In this document: piece after piece, positions 8,466 through 16,411 of the stretch
Layout of the letters: every line of letters begins with the position of its first letter
Numbering within the stretch: position 1 is the first letter of the stretch
From: an uncultured Bacteroidales bacterium
Lineage (GTDB): Bacteria; Bacteroidota; Bacteroidia; Bacteroidales; Bacteroidaceae
Assembly (NCBI GenBank): GCA_902782245.1
Contig: CACZMI010000021.1
Coordinates: forward strand, 1 to 38,495
Reading direction: 5' to 3'
Length of the DNA stretch: 38,495 bases
Position numbers and translations under genes: made by a program
The notes under the pieces: generated by a model
Told to the model about the DNA's origin: nothing
The model's input: the letters and a program-made list of their open reading frames with translations, nothing else
The model's database searches: none

Positions 8466-8473
8466 CAAAAGTA
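8466..8473 (-). promoter_or_regulatory. -7 promoter box TACTTTTG for pepD
   Basis: Matches TAnnTTTG, with GTTG about 20 bases upstream on the same strand as a weak -33. The predicted leader is about 45 bases. Confidence 0.5.
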
Positions 8474-8506
8474 CATTATTCTTGGCATTAATTCAACTAA
8501 AATCCA

Positions 8507-8514
8507 TATCTTCG
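8507..8514 (+). promoter_or_regulatory. -7 promoter box TATCTTCG for the small membrane protein and ompH-like gene
   Basis: One mismatch to TAnnTTTG, with TTGG 21 bases upstream (8482-8485). It ends only 8 bases before the ATG at 8523, so the leader is very short. Confidence 0.5.
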
Positions 8515-8522
8515 CGCCGCAT

Positions 8523-8738
8523 ATGTGGAAAACGTTTCTTACAGTTGTACTTTTCCTTCTTGCCGCAGTACTTTTAATGTCTGTAAGCATTCTGCTTAAG
8601 AAGAACGGCAAATTCCCCAACATACATGTCGGGCGGAATCCTGCAATGAGAAAAAGACACATAGGATGCGTTGAGGAGCAGGACAGAGAGGCACAGAAGG
8701 TTAATCCTATGGCCGTTAATGAAATAGTAAATAATTGA
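8523..8738 (+). CDS. Small membrane protein, 71 aa
   Basis: An N-terminal membrane helix (about residues 4-25, FLTVVLFLLAAVLLMSVSIL) is followed by a conserved-looking soluble tail: KKNGKFPNIHVGRN, AMRKRHIGCVEEQDREAQ. From memory, short proteins of this pattern (helix, KFPNxHVxxNxAMRxRxIxCVxxQDRE) recur across Bacteroidales, which supports a real gene; the function is not known. The single Cys and the helix recall NqrM-like assembly proteins, but I see no convincing match. The stop lies 10 bases before the ompH-like ATG, so the two probably form one transcript. Confidence 0.75.
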   Translation: MWKTFLTVVLFLLAAVLLMSVSILLKKNGKFPNIHVGRNPAMRKRHIGCVEEQDREAQKVNPMAVNEIVNN

Positions 8739-8748
8739 ATTTAGCTAT

Positions 8749-9330
8749 ATGAACTTCAAATCAGTTACATCGTTCGTACTGTCAACAGTGATGGTTCTCG
8801 GTTTCACCCAGTGCTCACAGCAGGCAGCCGCACCCCAGCAGGCTCAGGCACCCGTTGCCGTATCAGGTCTGAAAATAGCATATATCGATGTTGATTCACT
8901 CCTGGCCAACTACGCCTTCTATCAGGACCTTGCAGAGGAGATGACCCGCAAGGAGGAGAATTACCGCCTGGCTCTCACAGAGGAGAACAACAAACTCCAG
9001 AAAGAGTATGCCGAGCATCTCAAAAAGATCCAAAACAATGTTTACTCATCGTCAGAGCGTGCTCAGTCAGAGGAGAACAGATTCCAGAAAAGGAATCAGG
9101 CCCTGATGGAGAAGAGTGACAAATACAGTCAGGAACTCCTGGCTGAGAGCAATGCAAACTCACAGAAAATCAGCGAAACCGTTGACAATTACGTAAAGGA
9201 GTACAACAAGACTCACGGTTTCAACCTTATCATTTCAAAGGCCAGTCTGCTTTATGCCGATGAGGCCCTGAACATCACAGCAGAGATTCTGGATGGTCTT
9301 AACGCCGCATACAACCGCGCAGACCAATAA
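8749..9330 (+). CDS. OmpH/Skp-family periplasmic chaperone-like lipoprotein
   Basis: The signal sequence ends in the lipobox GFTQC (Cys at about residue 22), so this copy is membrane-anchored, unlike the soluble Skp of E. coli. After an Ala/Gln/Pro linker comes KIAYIDVDSLLANY, the typical start of the OmpH domain. A long charged coiled coil follows (about residues 65-140, rich in EENYRLAL and ENNKLQKEY), then the returning strand GFNLIISKASLLYADEALNIT that closes the trimer core. Skp-type proteins hold unfolded outer-membrane proteins in the periplasm. The length of 193 residues fits. It follows the 71-residue membrane protein and ends at a strong hairpin terminator. Confidence 0.88.
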   Translation: MNFKSVTSFVLSTVMVLGFTQCSQQAAAPQQAQAPVAVSGLKIAYIDVDSLLANYAFYQDLAEEMTRKEENYRLALTEENNKLQKEYAEHLKKIQNNVYSSSERAQSEENRFQKRNQALMEKSDKYSQELLAESNANSQKISETVDNYVKEYNKTHGFNLIISKASLLYADEALNITAEILDGLNAAYNRADQ

Positions 9331-9345
9331 TAAAAATAGCCAAAG

Positions 9346-9384
9346 CAAAAAAAGGTCATCCCGAGCAAGGATGACCTTTTTTAT
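9346..9384 (+). terminator. Intrinsic terminator after the ompH-like gene
   Basis: The stem AAAGGTCATCC / GGATGACCTTT has loop CGAGCAA and is followed by a T-run. It separates this unit from the CE15 gene. Confidence 0.88.
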
Positions 9385-9411
9385 TTATCTTTACAAAAAA
9401 AACAAAAGCTT

Positions 9412-10773
9412 ATGAGAAACCTGAAGTATGTCCTTTCAGCAGCCATCCTGGCTTGCATACCTTTTACAGTAAGTGCACAGTTCATGTTCGGAGGCGGCGG
9501 TAACCGCGCAGCACAGGACAGCCTGCGTAAGATTGCCGCGGCCGATTATGCCGATATGCTGGCCAAGGTAGGTGTAGGTCAGCCCCGTGAGGGACGCCAG
9601 CCCAACAGCCCCGATGAGAGCAAACACCCCAACTACGATGAGCTCATAGCCAACCCCTACCCCTTCTATCCCGATCCGCTCATCACCGAGAGCGGCAAGA
9701 AGGTCAAGAACGCCAAGATGTGGTACAAGACCCGCCGTCCCGAGTTGGTAAAACTTTTTGAAGACAACGTCTACGGCCGCATCCCCGAGAACACCCCATC
9801 GGTCAAATGGGAGGTAACCAATGAGGAGAAGAAGGATTTTGCCGGCACCCCCGTAGTGGTACGTACCCTTAAAGGCGTGGTCGACAACTCCAGTTACCCG
9901 GCAATAACGGTAGAGATATCGGCCAACGTGGTCTACCCCGACGGCAAACAGAACCTGCCGGTAATCATAGAGTTCGGATTCGGAGGCGGTGACCCCACCC
10001 GCGTACGCGGCAACCAGAAATCATGGCAGCAGATGGTAATAGAGCGCGGTTGGGCCGCAGCCAGCATCAACCCCTCATCCATTCAGGCCGATGCCGGATC
10101 GGGCCTCACCAACGGCATCATAGGTCTCTGCAACAAGGGAGAGTTCCGTCAGCCCACCGACTGGGGTTCACTCCGTGCATGGGGCTGGGGTCTGTCACGC
10201 CTCATTGACTACTTTGAGACCGATAAGACATTCGATGCCACCAAGTGCGCCATCGAGGGCGTATCACGCTACGGCAAGGCATCACTCGTGGCCATGGCAT
10301 TCGAGGAGCGCATCGCAGCCGGATTCATAGCCTCATCTGGCAAGGCCGGAGCAGCCGGATGGCGCAGAGACTGCGGTGAGAGCATCGGCAACATAGTATC
10401 CAATGAGGAATACCACTGGGTATGCGGCAACCTTATCAAATACGGCACTGACCCCTATACCGAGAATGACCTGCCCGTAGATCAGCATGAGCTTATTGCC
10501 CTGTGCGCCCCGCGCGCCTGCTTCATATCGACCGGCAGCTGGAACGGCGACAAGTGGCAGGATGTGGTGGGCTCGTTCATATCGGCCTCAAAGGCATCGC
10601 CCGTATATGAACTGCTGGGTTACAAGGGCGTAGGCACAGACCTGTTCCCCGGCATGGACAATGGTCTCATGGAGGGCCGGCTGACCTACCGCCAGCACCA
10701 CGGCGGTCACGAGGCAGGTCCCAACTGGCCCTTCTTCCTGGACTTCTTTGAGCGTGAAGTCGTTTCAAAATGA
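9412..10773 (+). CDS. CE15 family esterase (glucuronoyl methylesterase-like), secreted
   Basis: CE15 enzymes cleave ester bonds on the glucuronic acid of glucuronoxylan, including links to lignin. A signal peptide (cleavage near VSAQ) is followed by a Gly/Asn/Arg-rich stretch. The alpha/beta-hydrolase core has NLPVIIEFGFGG, the nucleophile elbow EGVSRYGKA with Ser285, the acidic RRDCGES with Glu323, and a His-rich HHGGH at 429-433 that supplies the catalytic His. ALCAPRACF and WNGDKWQ are family-typical. The gene stands alone between a terminator and a family B palindrome, without other xylan genes. A TATCTTTA sequence at 9386-9393 is a weak promoter candidate. Its last codons, AAA TGA, precede the palindrome at 10777. 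The exact substrate is not shown by sequence. Confidence 0.88.
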   Translation: MRNLKYVLSAAILACIPFTVSAQFMFGGGGNRAAQDSLRKIAAADYADMLAKVGVGQPREGRQPNSPDESKHPNYDELIANPYPFYPDPLITESGKKVKNAKMWYKTRRPELVKLFEDNVYGRIPENTPSVKWEVTNEEKKDFAGTPVVVRTLKGVVDNSSYPAITVEISANVVYPDGKQNLPVIIEFGFGGGDPTRVRGNQKSWQQMVIERGWAAASINPSSIQADAGSGLTNGIIGLCNKGEFRQPTDWGSLRAWGWGLSRLIDYFETDKTFDATKCAIEGVSRYGKASLVAMAFEERIAAGFIASSGKAGAAGWRRDCGESIGNIVSNEEYHWVCGNLIKYGTDPYTENDLPVDQHELIALCAPRACFISTGSWNGDKWQDVVGSFISASKASPVYELLGYKGVGTDLFPGMDNGLMEGRLTYRQHHGGHEAGPNWPFFLDFFEREVVSK

Positions 10774-10776
10774 TGC

Positions 10777-10817
10777 AAAATAGTACAAAAGGGGACAGAC
10801 CCCTTTTGTACCATTTT
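10777..10817 (+). repeat. Family B palindrome, copy B2
   Basis: A 41-bp hairpin: an AAAATAGTACAAAA arm, GGGGACAGACCCC core and TTTTGTACCATTTT arm. The CE15 stop codon is just upstream inside TGATGCAAAA (10771-10780), which differs by one base from the family A arm TGACGCAAAA. The hairpin plus T-run could act as a terminator. Confidence 0.88.
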
Positions 10818-10884
10818 TCAATCCAGATTTAACATTTGTGTGTTTTCTGCGTCTTAATAGTAGAAACACTTAAAAACTACGACG

Positions 10885-11616
10885 ATGAAAACAAGAATGA
10901 TGATGATTGGCATTGCAGTTGCAGCGCTTCTGCTCGCCACAGAGAGTGTTCAGGCACAGCCCAGAGAGGTCCGCAGAGAACGTACAGAGCGTAGGGACGA
11001 ACGTCACATCAATCAGGCAGATCCGCGTGACAATGATGTAATACGCTCTTTTGAGCGCGAGAGATATGATTCCAACCGTCTCAAGATGGCCGATATGGTA
11101 TTCAGCACCGGCGGATTCATGACCACTGCACAGATAATCCGCGTGGCCGATATCTTTGACTATGACAGCAACCGCGTAAAGTTCCTGATTAACGCGTACC
11201 GCAACTGTGTTGACCGATACAACTACTATCAGGTTCTGCGTACTCTCGACTACAGCAGCAGCCGTGAGAAAGTAATCAAGTTCGTGCTTGATGATAAAGA
11301 GGATATGCTGCGTGAGACCGATATGCTCCGCAAGGTAAGCAACTCGGACATGACCGCCATTCTCAAGGCTCTCAAGAACGAGACTTATGACTCAACACGT
11401 GAAAAACTGGCCAAGATGATGATATGCGGCAGCCTGCTCACCTCACGTCAGATAGCAGACATGGCCAAGACATTTACCTTTGAGAGCAACAGACTGAAAT
11501 TCCTGGAATACTCATACCAGTTCTGCGCCGATCCTCAGAACTACGTAATTGCAGCCGAAACGCTCAAGTTCAGTTCGGACCGAAGTAATCTGATGAAAAA
11601 AATATCACGGCGTTAA
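10885..11616 (+). CDS. DUF4476 domain protein, secreted, 243 aa
   Basis: A signal peptide (MMMIGIAVAALLLATESVQAQ) is followed by an Arg/Glu-rich charged linker (residues about 25-50). A helical repeat region follows in which a short motif of the form F-x-Y/F-D/E-S-x-R-x-K recurs about six times: YDSNRLKMAD, YDSNRVKFLI, YSSSREKVIKF, YDSTREKLAKM, FESNRLKFLE, FSSDRSNLMKK. This pattern is that of DUF4476, a Bacteroidetes family of unknown function; the visible region is about two domain copies. The product should be periplasmic or surface-exposed. The gene is flanked by a family B palindrome upstream and a bidirectional terminator that contains its own stop codon. Confidence 0.85.
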   Translation: MKTRMMMIGIAVAALLLATESVQAQPREVRRERTERRDERHINQADPRDNDVIRSFERERYDSNRLKMADMVFSTGGFMTTAQIIRVADIFDYDSNRVKFLINAYRNCVDRYNYYQVLRTLDYSSSREKVIKFVLDDKEDMLRETDMLRKVSNSDMTAILKALKNETYDSTREKLAKMMICGSLLTSRQIADMAKTFTFESNRLKFLEYSYQFCADPQNYVIAAETLKFSSDRSNLMKKISRR

Positions 11617-11632
11617 CCGTGATATTTTTTTT
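11596..11632. terminator. Bidirectional terminator containing both convergent stop codons
   Basis: The stem AAATATCACGG / CCGTGATATTT has loop CGTTAA and A/T runs on both sides. The DUF4476 TAA is in the loop (11614-11616), and the TAA of the thioredoxin-like gene lies in the distal T-run (11631-11633). Confidence 0.88.
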
Positions 11633-12746
11633 AGTTCCTGCTGAAGTAATCTTCCAGCGCTTCCTCCAGTTCCTTGTCCCTGAGGTTACGTCCTATTATC
11701 GTACCATCGGCATCTATCAGGAATGTTGAAGGAATAGCCGATATCGAGTACTTGACTGCAGCGGAGTTCTGCATCTCCTCACCGTTCCAGAGTTGGATCC
11801 AGTTCATACTGTTATCCTTGACAGCCTTGATCCAGGCATCGGTATCATCATCAACAGATACACTTACAACCTCAAAGCCTTTTGACTTGAACTTCTTGTA
11901 AGCAGCCTTGATATTGGGAATCTCATTGATGCAGGGAGTGCACCAGCTTGCCCAGAAGTCAAGCAGAACCACCTTATGGCCCTGAACATACTGTGACAGG
12001 CTGACCTTATCGTCAAAGCCGTATTTCTTATCCAGTATCTGTGCCTCAAAATCAATGTACTGATGTCCCAGACTGGTAGCCAGCTGAGCCTGTGTCATTG
12101 CTGTAAGCTGCAGCAGGACGATATCCTGACCGAATGAAGGAGCAAGTTTCTCAATCAGGTCCATCAGTTGCTCGGGCTCAAAAAGACTGTAGTTCTCAAC
12201 CAGTTGCTGATAACCGTAAATCTTATCGGTATTATCCTCAATGCTCTGGGCCAGAAGAGCGGTGAAACGATCCTGCAGATCGCCCATCTGACTGTAAAGG
12301 TCACTTGCGTCACCGTCTGTTGCCAGTGTCATACGGATCTTGTCCTCAAGTTCATTGGCCTCTTCATTGAACACCTCGGTGTCATCATAGAACTTCTGAA
12401 AAGCGTCGTTGTTGGGTGTTCCGGCAAGGAACTGGTTTCCGCTCTCAGTGTCTATCATAATCTTTATATCGCCGCGCTCCAGATAGAACTGGCAGCCTCT
12501 GACGGCGTCATCCATATCGAATGTGACAACTGCCACCTGTGCGGTATCGGTCTGACCCTTGAATGAGAACTTTCCGTTCTTTACTGCTACTGAGTTGAGT
12601 GAATCCAGACCGTCAAAGTCAAGTACGCTGAGTGTAATCACCGTACCGTCCTCTACGCCCATGATCTCACCGTTGATTTTATAAGAATTGCCTCCGCAAG
12701 AAGCCAGAATAACAGTTGCCAGGGCAACAAACAGTATCCTTTTCAT
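11631..12746 (-). CDS. TlpA/ResA-like thioredoxin-fold lipoprotein with DUF4369 N-terminal domain
   Basis: The lipobox ASCGG (Cys at about residue 17) anchors it to a membrane, with the rest in the periplasm. The N-terminal domain (about 22-115; YKINGEIMGVEDGTVITL, SVAVKNGKFSFKG) has the DUF4369 pattern common in Bacteroidetes. A helical middle region leads to a C-terminal thioredoxin domain from about residue 240, with DFWASWCTPCINEIP (CxxC active site) and the cis-proline region SAIPSTFLID. Such proteins reduce disulfides of exported proteins or cytochromes. The ATG is 3 bases after the prs stop, so it is the second gene of a prs transcript. This pairing looks positional; I see no functional link. 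Confidence 0.92.
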   Translation of the reverse strand: MKRILFVALATVILASCGGNSYKINGEIMGVEDGTVITLSVLDFDGLDSLNSVAVKNGKFSFKGQTDTAQVAVVTFDMDDAVRGCQFYLERGDIKIMIDTESGNQFLAGTPNNDAFQKFYDDTEVFNEEANELEDKIRMTLATDGDASDLYSQMGDLQDRFTALLAQSIEDNTDKIYGYQQLVENYSLFEPEQLMDLIEKLAPSFGQDIVLLQLTAMTQAQLATSLGHQYIDFEAQILDKKYGFDDKVSLSQYVQGHKVVLLDFWASWCTPCINEIPNIKAAYKKFKSKGFEVVSVSVDDDTDAWIKAVKDNSMNWIQLWNGEEMQNSAAVKYSISAIPSTFLIDADGTIIGRNLRDKELEEALEDYFSRN

Positions 12747-12749
12747 ATA

Positions 12750-13697
12750 TTACTTGATTAAATATTGTGAGCTTATGGACTCGTTGCTGATGACCCTGCG
12801 GATAGTCTCGGCAAACATCTGGGCTACAGAAAGCTGCTTGAGTTTCTTGCAGGGGATAGAGTTGCGGTAAGGTATGCTGTTGGTGAAAATGATCTCCTCA
12901 AGCTGTGAGTTGTCCACGCGTACGGGAGCATCGCCTGACATCACGCAGTGTGAAGCAAGGGCACGTACGGACTTGGCGCCGGCCTCCATCATCACGTCAC
13001 CGGCCTTGCAGATTGTACCTGCGGTATCAACGATATCATCCACGATAACCACGTTCTTGCCCTGAACATCACCGATAATGCGGATATCGTCCACCACGTT
13101 GGCGCGGGTACGGGTCTTCTGGCAGAGTACCAGAGGCACATCCAGAAACTTGGCATATGCGCTGGCACGCTTACTGCCGCCTACATCGGGAGCAGCCATA
13201 ACCAGCTCATCCAGTTTAAGGCTCTGGATATAAGGCAGGAACACCATCGATGCATACAGATGGTCAACCGGAACATCAAAGAATCCCTGAATCTGGTCTG
13301 CATGAAGGTCCATTGTGATCAGACGGTCAATACCGGCGGTGCTGAGCATATCGGCCACCAGTTTGGCACCTATTGATACACGCGGCTTGTCCTTGCGGTC
13401 CTGACGTGCCCAACCAAAATAAGGAACGACAGCGTTTACAGACTTGGCCGATGCACGCTTGGCTGCATCGATCATGAGCAGAAGCTCCATGAGATTGTCC
13501 GATGACGGGAATGTGGACTGAACCAGGAATACATCCCTACCGCGGATTGATTCCTCATAAGACACTGCAAACTCGCCGTCTGCAAAATGAGCCACATTCA
13601 TATTGCCCAGAGGGCAGTTAAGGTAATCGCATATCTCTTTGGCCAGGTACATAGTGTTTGTACCGCAGAAGACCAGAAAGGAATTGCTTGAATCCAT
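12750..13697 (-). CDS. prs: Ribose-phosphate pyrophosphokinase (PRPP synthetase)
   Basis: It makes PRPP from ribose 5-phosphate and ATP for nucleotide, histidine and tryptophan synthesis. Clear family motifs: NVAHFADGEFAVSYEESIRGRDVFLVQS at the start, WARQDRKDKPR (ATP-binding flexible region), DLHADQIQGFFDVPVDHLYA, and the PRPP loop VVIVDDIVDTAGTI. The frame extends 11 codons upstream of the ATG at 13697, but that ATG gives 315 residues, the usual length, and its leader begins at a TAACTTTG promoter box, so the longer form is rejected. It is followed closely by the TlpA-like gene. Confidence 0.96.
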   Translation of the reverse strand: MDSSNSFLVFCGTNTMYLAKEICDYLNCPLGNMNVAHFADGEFAVSYEESIRGRDVFLVQSTFPSSDNLMELLLMIDAAKRASAKSVNAVVPYFGWARQDRKDKPRVSIGAKLVADMLSTAGIDRLITMDLHADQIQGFFDVPVDHLYASMVFLPYIQSLKLDELVMAAPDVGGSKRASAYAKFLDVPLVLCQKTRTRANVVDDIRIIGDVQGKNVVIVDDIVDTAGTICKAGDVMMEAGAKSVRALASHCVMSGDAPVRVDNSQLEEIIFTNSIPYRNSIPCKKLKQLSVAQMFAETIRRVISNESISSQYLIK

Positions 13698-13727
13698 TAA
13701 GATCTGTTGTTTAAGAATTTTGCACTG

Positions 13728-13735
13728 CAAAGTTA
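13728..13735 (-). promoter_or_regulatory. -7 promoter box TAACTTTG for prs
   Basis: A perfect TAnnTTTGC match 30 bases upstream of the chosen ATG at 13697. It falls within the extended reading frame, so it also argues against the upstream start. No clear -33 TTTG is seen. Confidence 0.6.
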
Positions 13736-13738
13736 CAC

Positions 13739-13778
13739 AAAAATAGGACGCACCGGGAGTCGGTACGCCCTATTTTAA
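13739..13778 (-). terminator. Terminator after glycogen phosphorylase
   Basis: The stem AAAATAGGGCGTACC / GGTGCGTCCTATTTT (minus strand, one mismatch) is followed by a short T-run. It lies between the glgP stop and the prs promoter. Confidence 0.82.
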
Positions 13779-13795
13779 AATAATTTATTAACAGC

Positions 13796-16360
13796 TCAAT
13801 AGAACCACTTGACGTAGCAGAAATCCTGACGGTGAGGCAGGTCTGCGTTCTTGGGATACATGCGGTATGCAACCTTGAACGATCCGGCAAAGTCATTCTT
13901 TACGCTGCCGCGGAAAGTATAGAGGTTACCGTCACGCTTTACAAGCTCCAGCGGAATAACCTTCATCAGCTTGTCATTGCCGTCGGCATCGGACCCTACT
14001 ACTACCATCTCAACGCCTATTGCATCGTCCAGACCCTTCTCATCTATGACATACTCAATATCATAGCTCTTTCCGGTCTCAAACTGGCCCTGATTGACAG
14101 TCTCGGTCTTGTTGGCGCTTACCACGCTGATGGTGTCCCAGCGCTGTGCCACAGTCTCCTTCCAGGCTGCAATCTCCTTGGCCTTGGCAAAGTCGTTGGC
14201 CTGCAGAGAGTGTGAGCGCTCGGCCATCTTGCAGTAGAACCTGCTGAAATAGTCATCAAGCTGACGCTTCATAGTATAGTGCGGAGCAATCTGTGCGATT
14301 GAGTTCTTCATTGTCGATACCCATCCCTCGGATATGCCCTCGGCGTTCTTGTTGTAGTACAGCGGCAGGATCTCATTCTCCAGGATGCTGTAAATTGTAG
14401 CGGCATCCAACTGGTCCTGATAAGCCTGGTTGTTGTATGTGCGCTTATCGGTCAGAGCCCAACCGGCACCCTCGCGATAACCCTCGTACCACCATCCGTC
14501 AAGCACTGAGAAGTTTACCACACCGTTCATCAGAGCCTTCTCGCCCGATGTGCCCGATGCCTCCAGAGGACGTGTGGGAGTGTTGAGCCAGATATCAACG
14601 CCCGATACCAGACGGCGTGCCAGATGCATGTCGTAGTTCTCCAGGAATATAATCTTGCCCAGGAACTCCGGACGACGGCTGATGTCTATGATCTGCTTGA
14701 TAAGTCCCTGACCTGCACCATCGTGCGGGTGAGCCTTACCGGTAAAGAAGAACTGTACCGGATAGTCGGGGTTGTTCACGATCTTGGCCAGACGGTCCAG
14801 ATCGGTAAAGAGCAGATGTGCGCGCTTGTATGTTGCAAACCGGCGGCCAAAACCGATGGTAAGTGCGTTGGGGTTGATCTTCTCCATCAGTGACATGATG
14901 CGTGAAGGATCGCCCTGGTTCTTGAGCCAGCTGTCCTTGAACTGCTGACGGATATACTCAATGAGCTGCTTCTTAAGGTCGTTGTGCAGATCCCATACAA
15001 CCTTATCGGGCACCTTATAGATATCCTCCCACAACTTCTCGTTTGACTGGTCAGAGAGGAACTTCTTGTCAAAATATTTCGCATAGAGAGCCTGCCACTC
15101 CTTTGATGCCCATGTAGGCATGTGGACGCCGTTGGTAACATAACCCACGTGACTCTCCTCGGGGAAATAACCCTTCCAGATTCCGGCAAACATCTTCTTT
15201 GAAACCTCGCCGTGAAGCCAGCTTACGCCGTTTACCTCCTGGCAGGTGTTGCATGCAAATGTTGACATGCAGAAACGCTCGCTTGCATCACCGGGATTGG
15301 TTCGGCCCATATCCATGAGTTCACCCCAGCTGATACCCAGCTGCTGTGCATATCCGCCCATGTACTTGCCGAACAGGCCCTCGTCAAAGTAGTCGTGACC
15401 TGCGGGAACCGGAGTATGAACGGTATACAGTGACGATGCACGAACCACCTCCATGGCCTGGTTGAATGTAAGACCCTGCTTTACGTACTGAGTCAGACGG
15501 TACAGGTTGCACAGGGCGGCGTGGCCCTCGTTGCAGTGGTAGATATCCTTCTTTATGCCCAGAGCCTCAAGGGTAAGCATACCGCCTATGCCCAGCAGGA
15601 TCTCCTGCTTGAGGCGGTTTTCCCAGTCACCGCCGTAAAGCTGTGACGTGATGGGGCGGTCATAATCGCTGTTCATGTCTATATCGGTATCCATCAGGTA
15701 CAGAGGCACACGACCCACGTTAACCCTCCAGATAGCGGCATAAACGGTATAGTTGATATAAGGTACAGCCACAGTCAGAGGCTGACCGTTCTTGTCATAG
15801 ACGCGCTCCAGAGGCAGGGTGTTGAAATCCTGCGGCTCATAGTTGGCAATCTGCTGACCGTCCATGGACAGAGACTGTGTAAAGTAACCGTGACGGTACA
15901 GGAAGCCCACACCGCACATATCCACGTTGCTGTCGCTGGCCTCCTTCATGTAGTCACCTGCCAGCACGCCCAGACCGCCTGAATAGATCTTGAGCACATG
16001 TGTCAGACCGTACTCCATGCAGAAGTATGCAACTGACGGACGCTTGGCATCGGGCTTTACGTCTATATATTTGCGGAATTTGTCATAGATGGCATTCATC
16101 TTGTCCAGGAAAAGCTGGTCCTTGGACAGTTCCTCCAGCTTGTCATAGCCCAAGCTCTGGAGCATCATGATAGGATTGTGGCGCACACGTGTCCACATCT
16201 CGGGGTCAATCTCCTTGAACAGGGCCTTGGCGTCCTCGTTCCATACCCACCAGATGTTGTGAGCCAACTCGTCAAGTTTCTGCAAAGCCTCCGGCACGCT
16301 TGACTTTACATAGAAATCGCGCCATGAGGGCTGGTTTGAATTGCTCGCTTTAATCTTCAT
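13796..16360 (-). CDS. glgP: Alpha-glucan (glycogen) phosphorylase, GT35 with DUF3417 N-terminus
   Basis: It releases glucose 1-phosphate from glycogen using PLP. The N-terminal DUF3417 region is clear ([32 protein letters not shown]). The core carries the glucan-binding segment [41 protein letters not shown], and [14 protein letters not shown], whose Lys is the expected PLP-binding residue. About 100 C-terminal residues (from about 750) form an extra beta-rich region ending DFCYVKWFY, as in other members of this subfamily. The open frame reaches a TTG at 16378, but the ATG at 16360 ([13 protein letters not shown]) is the better start. It lies 48 bases downstream of glycogen synthase with a family A palindrome between, so synthesis and breakdown genes share a transcript. 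Confidence 0.95.
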   Translation of the reverse strand: MKIKASNSNQPSWRDFYVKSSVPEALQKLDELAHNIWWVWNEDAKALFKEIDPEMWTRVRHNPIMMLQSLGYDKLEELSKDQLFLDKMNAIYDKFRKYIDVKPDAKRPSVAYFCMEYGLTHVLKIYSGGLGVLAGDYMKEASDSNVDMCGVGFLYRHGYFTQSLSMDGQQIANYEPQDFNTLPLERVYDKNGQPLTVAVPYINYTVYAAIWRVNVGRVPLYLMDTDIDMNSDYDRPITSQLYGGDWENRLKQEILLGIGGMLTLEALGIKKDIYHCNEGHAALCNLYRLTQYVKQGLTFNQAMEVVRASSLYTVHTPVPAGHDYFDEGLFGKYMGGYAQQLGISWGELMDMGRTNPGDASERFCMSTFACNTCQEVNGVSWLHGEVSKKMFAGIWKGYFPEESHVGYVTNGVHMPTWASKEWQALYAKYFDKKFLSDQSNEKLWEDIYKVPDKVVWDLHNDLKKQLIEYIRQQFKDSWLKNQGDPSRIMSLMEKINPNALTIGFGRRFATYKRAHLLFTDLDRLAKIVNNPDYPVQFFFTGKAHPHDGAGQGLIKQIIDISRRPEFLGKIIFLENYDMHLARRLVSGVDIWLNTPTRPLEASGTSGEKALMNGVVNFSVLDGWWYEGYREGAGWALTDKRTYNNQAYQDQLDAATIYSILENEILPLYYNKNAEGISEGWVSTMKNSIAQIAPHYTMKRQLDDYFSRFYCKMAERSHSLQANDFAKAKEIAAWKETVAQRWDTISVVSANKTETVNQGQFETGKSYDIEYVIDEKGLDDAIGVEMVVVGSDADGNDKLMKVIPLELVKRDGNLYTFRGSVKNDFAGSFKVAYRMYPKNADLPHRQDFCYVKWFY

Positions 16361-16380
16361 ATTGTGTTTTTTTTCCAAAA

Positions 16381-16411
16381 TGACGCAAAGGGGTCGTTTC
16401 GTTTTGCGTCA
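16381..16411 (+). repeat. Family A palindrome, copy A3, between glycogen synthase and phosphorylase
   Basis: A perfect copy: TGACGCAAA, spacer GGGGTCGTTTCG, TTTTGCGTCA. The last three bases (16409-16411) are the complement of the glycogen synthase TGA stop. It is inside a probable two-gene transcript. Confidence 0.93.

Noticed and set aside
8523-8738. Assignment of the 71-residue protein as NqrM
   Set aside because: It shares only a single helix and one Cys; the Cys-rich cluster of NqrM is absent and no nqr genes are in the window.
13698-13730. Longer N-terminus for prs
   Set aside because: It would extend into the promoter box and add residues not typical of the family.
16361-16378. Extended TTG start for glycogen phosphorylase (adds MEKKHN)
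   Set aside because: The extra codons come from an A-rich spacer; the ATG at 16360 begins the conserved region.
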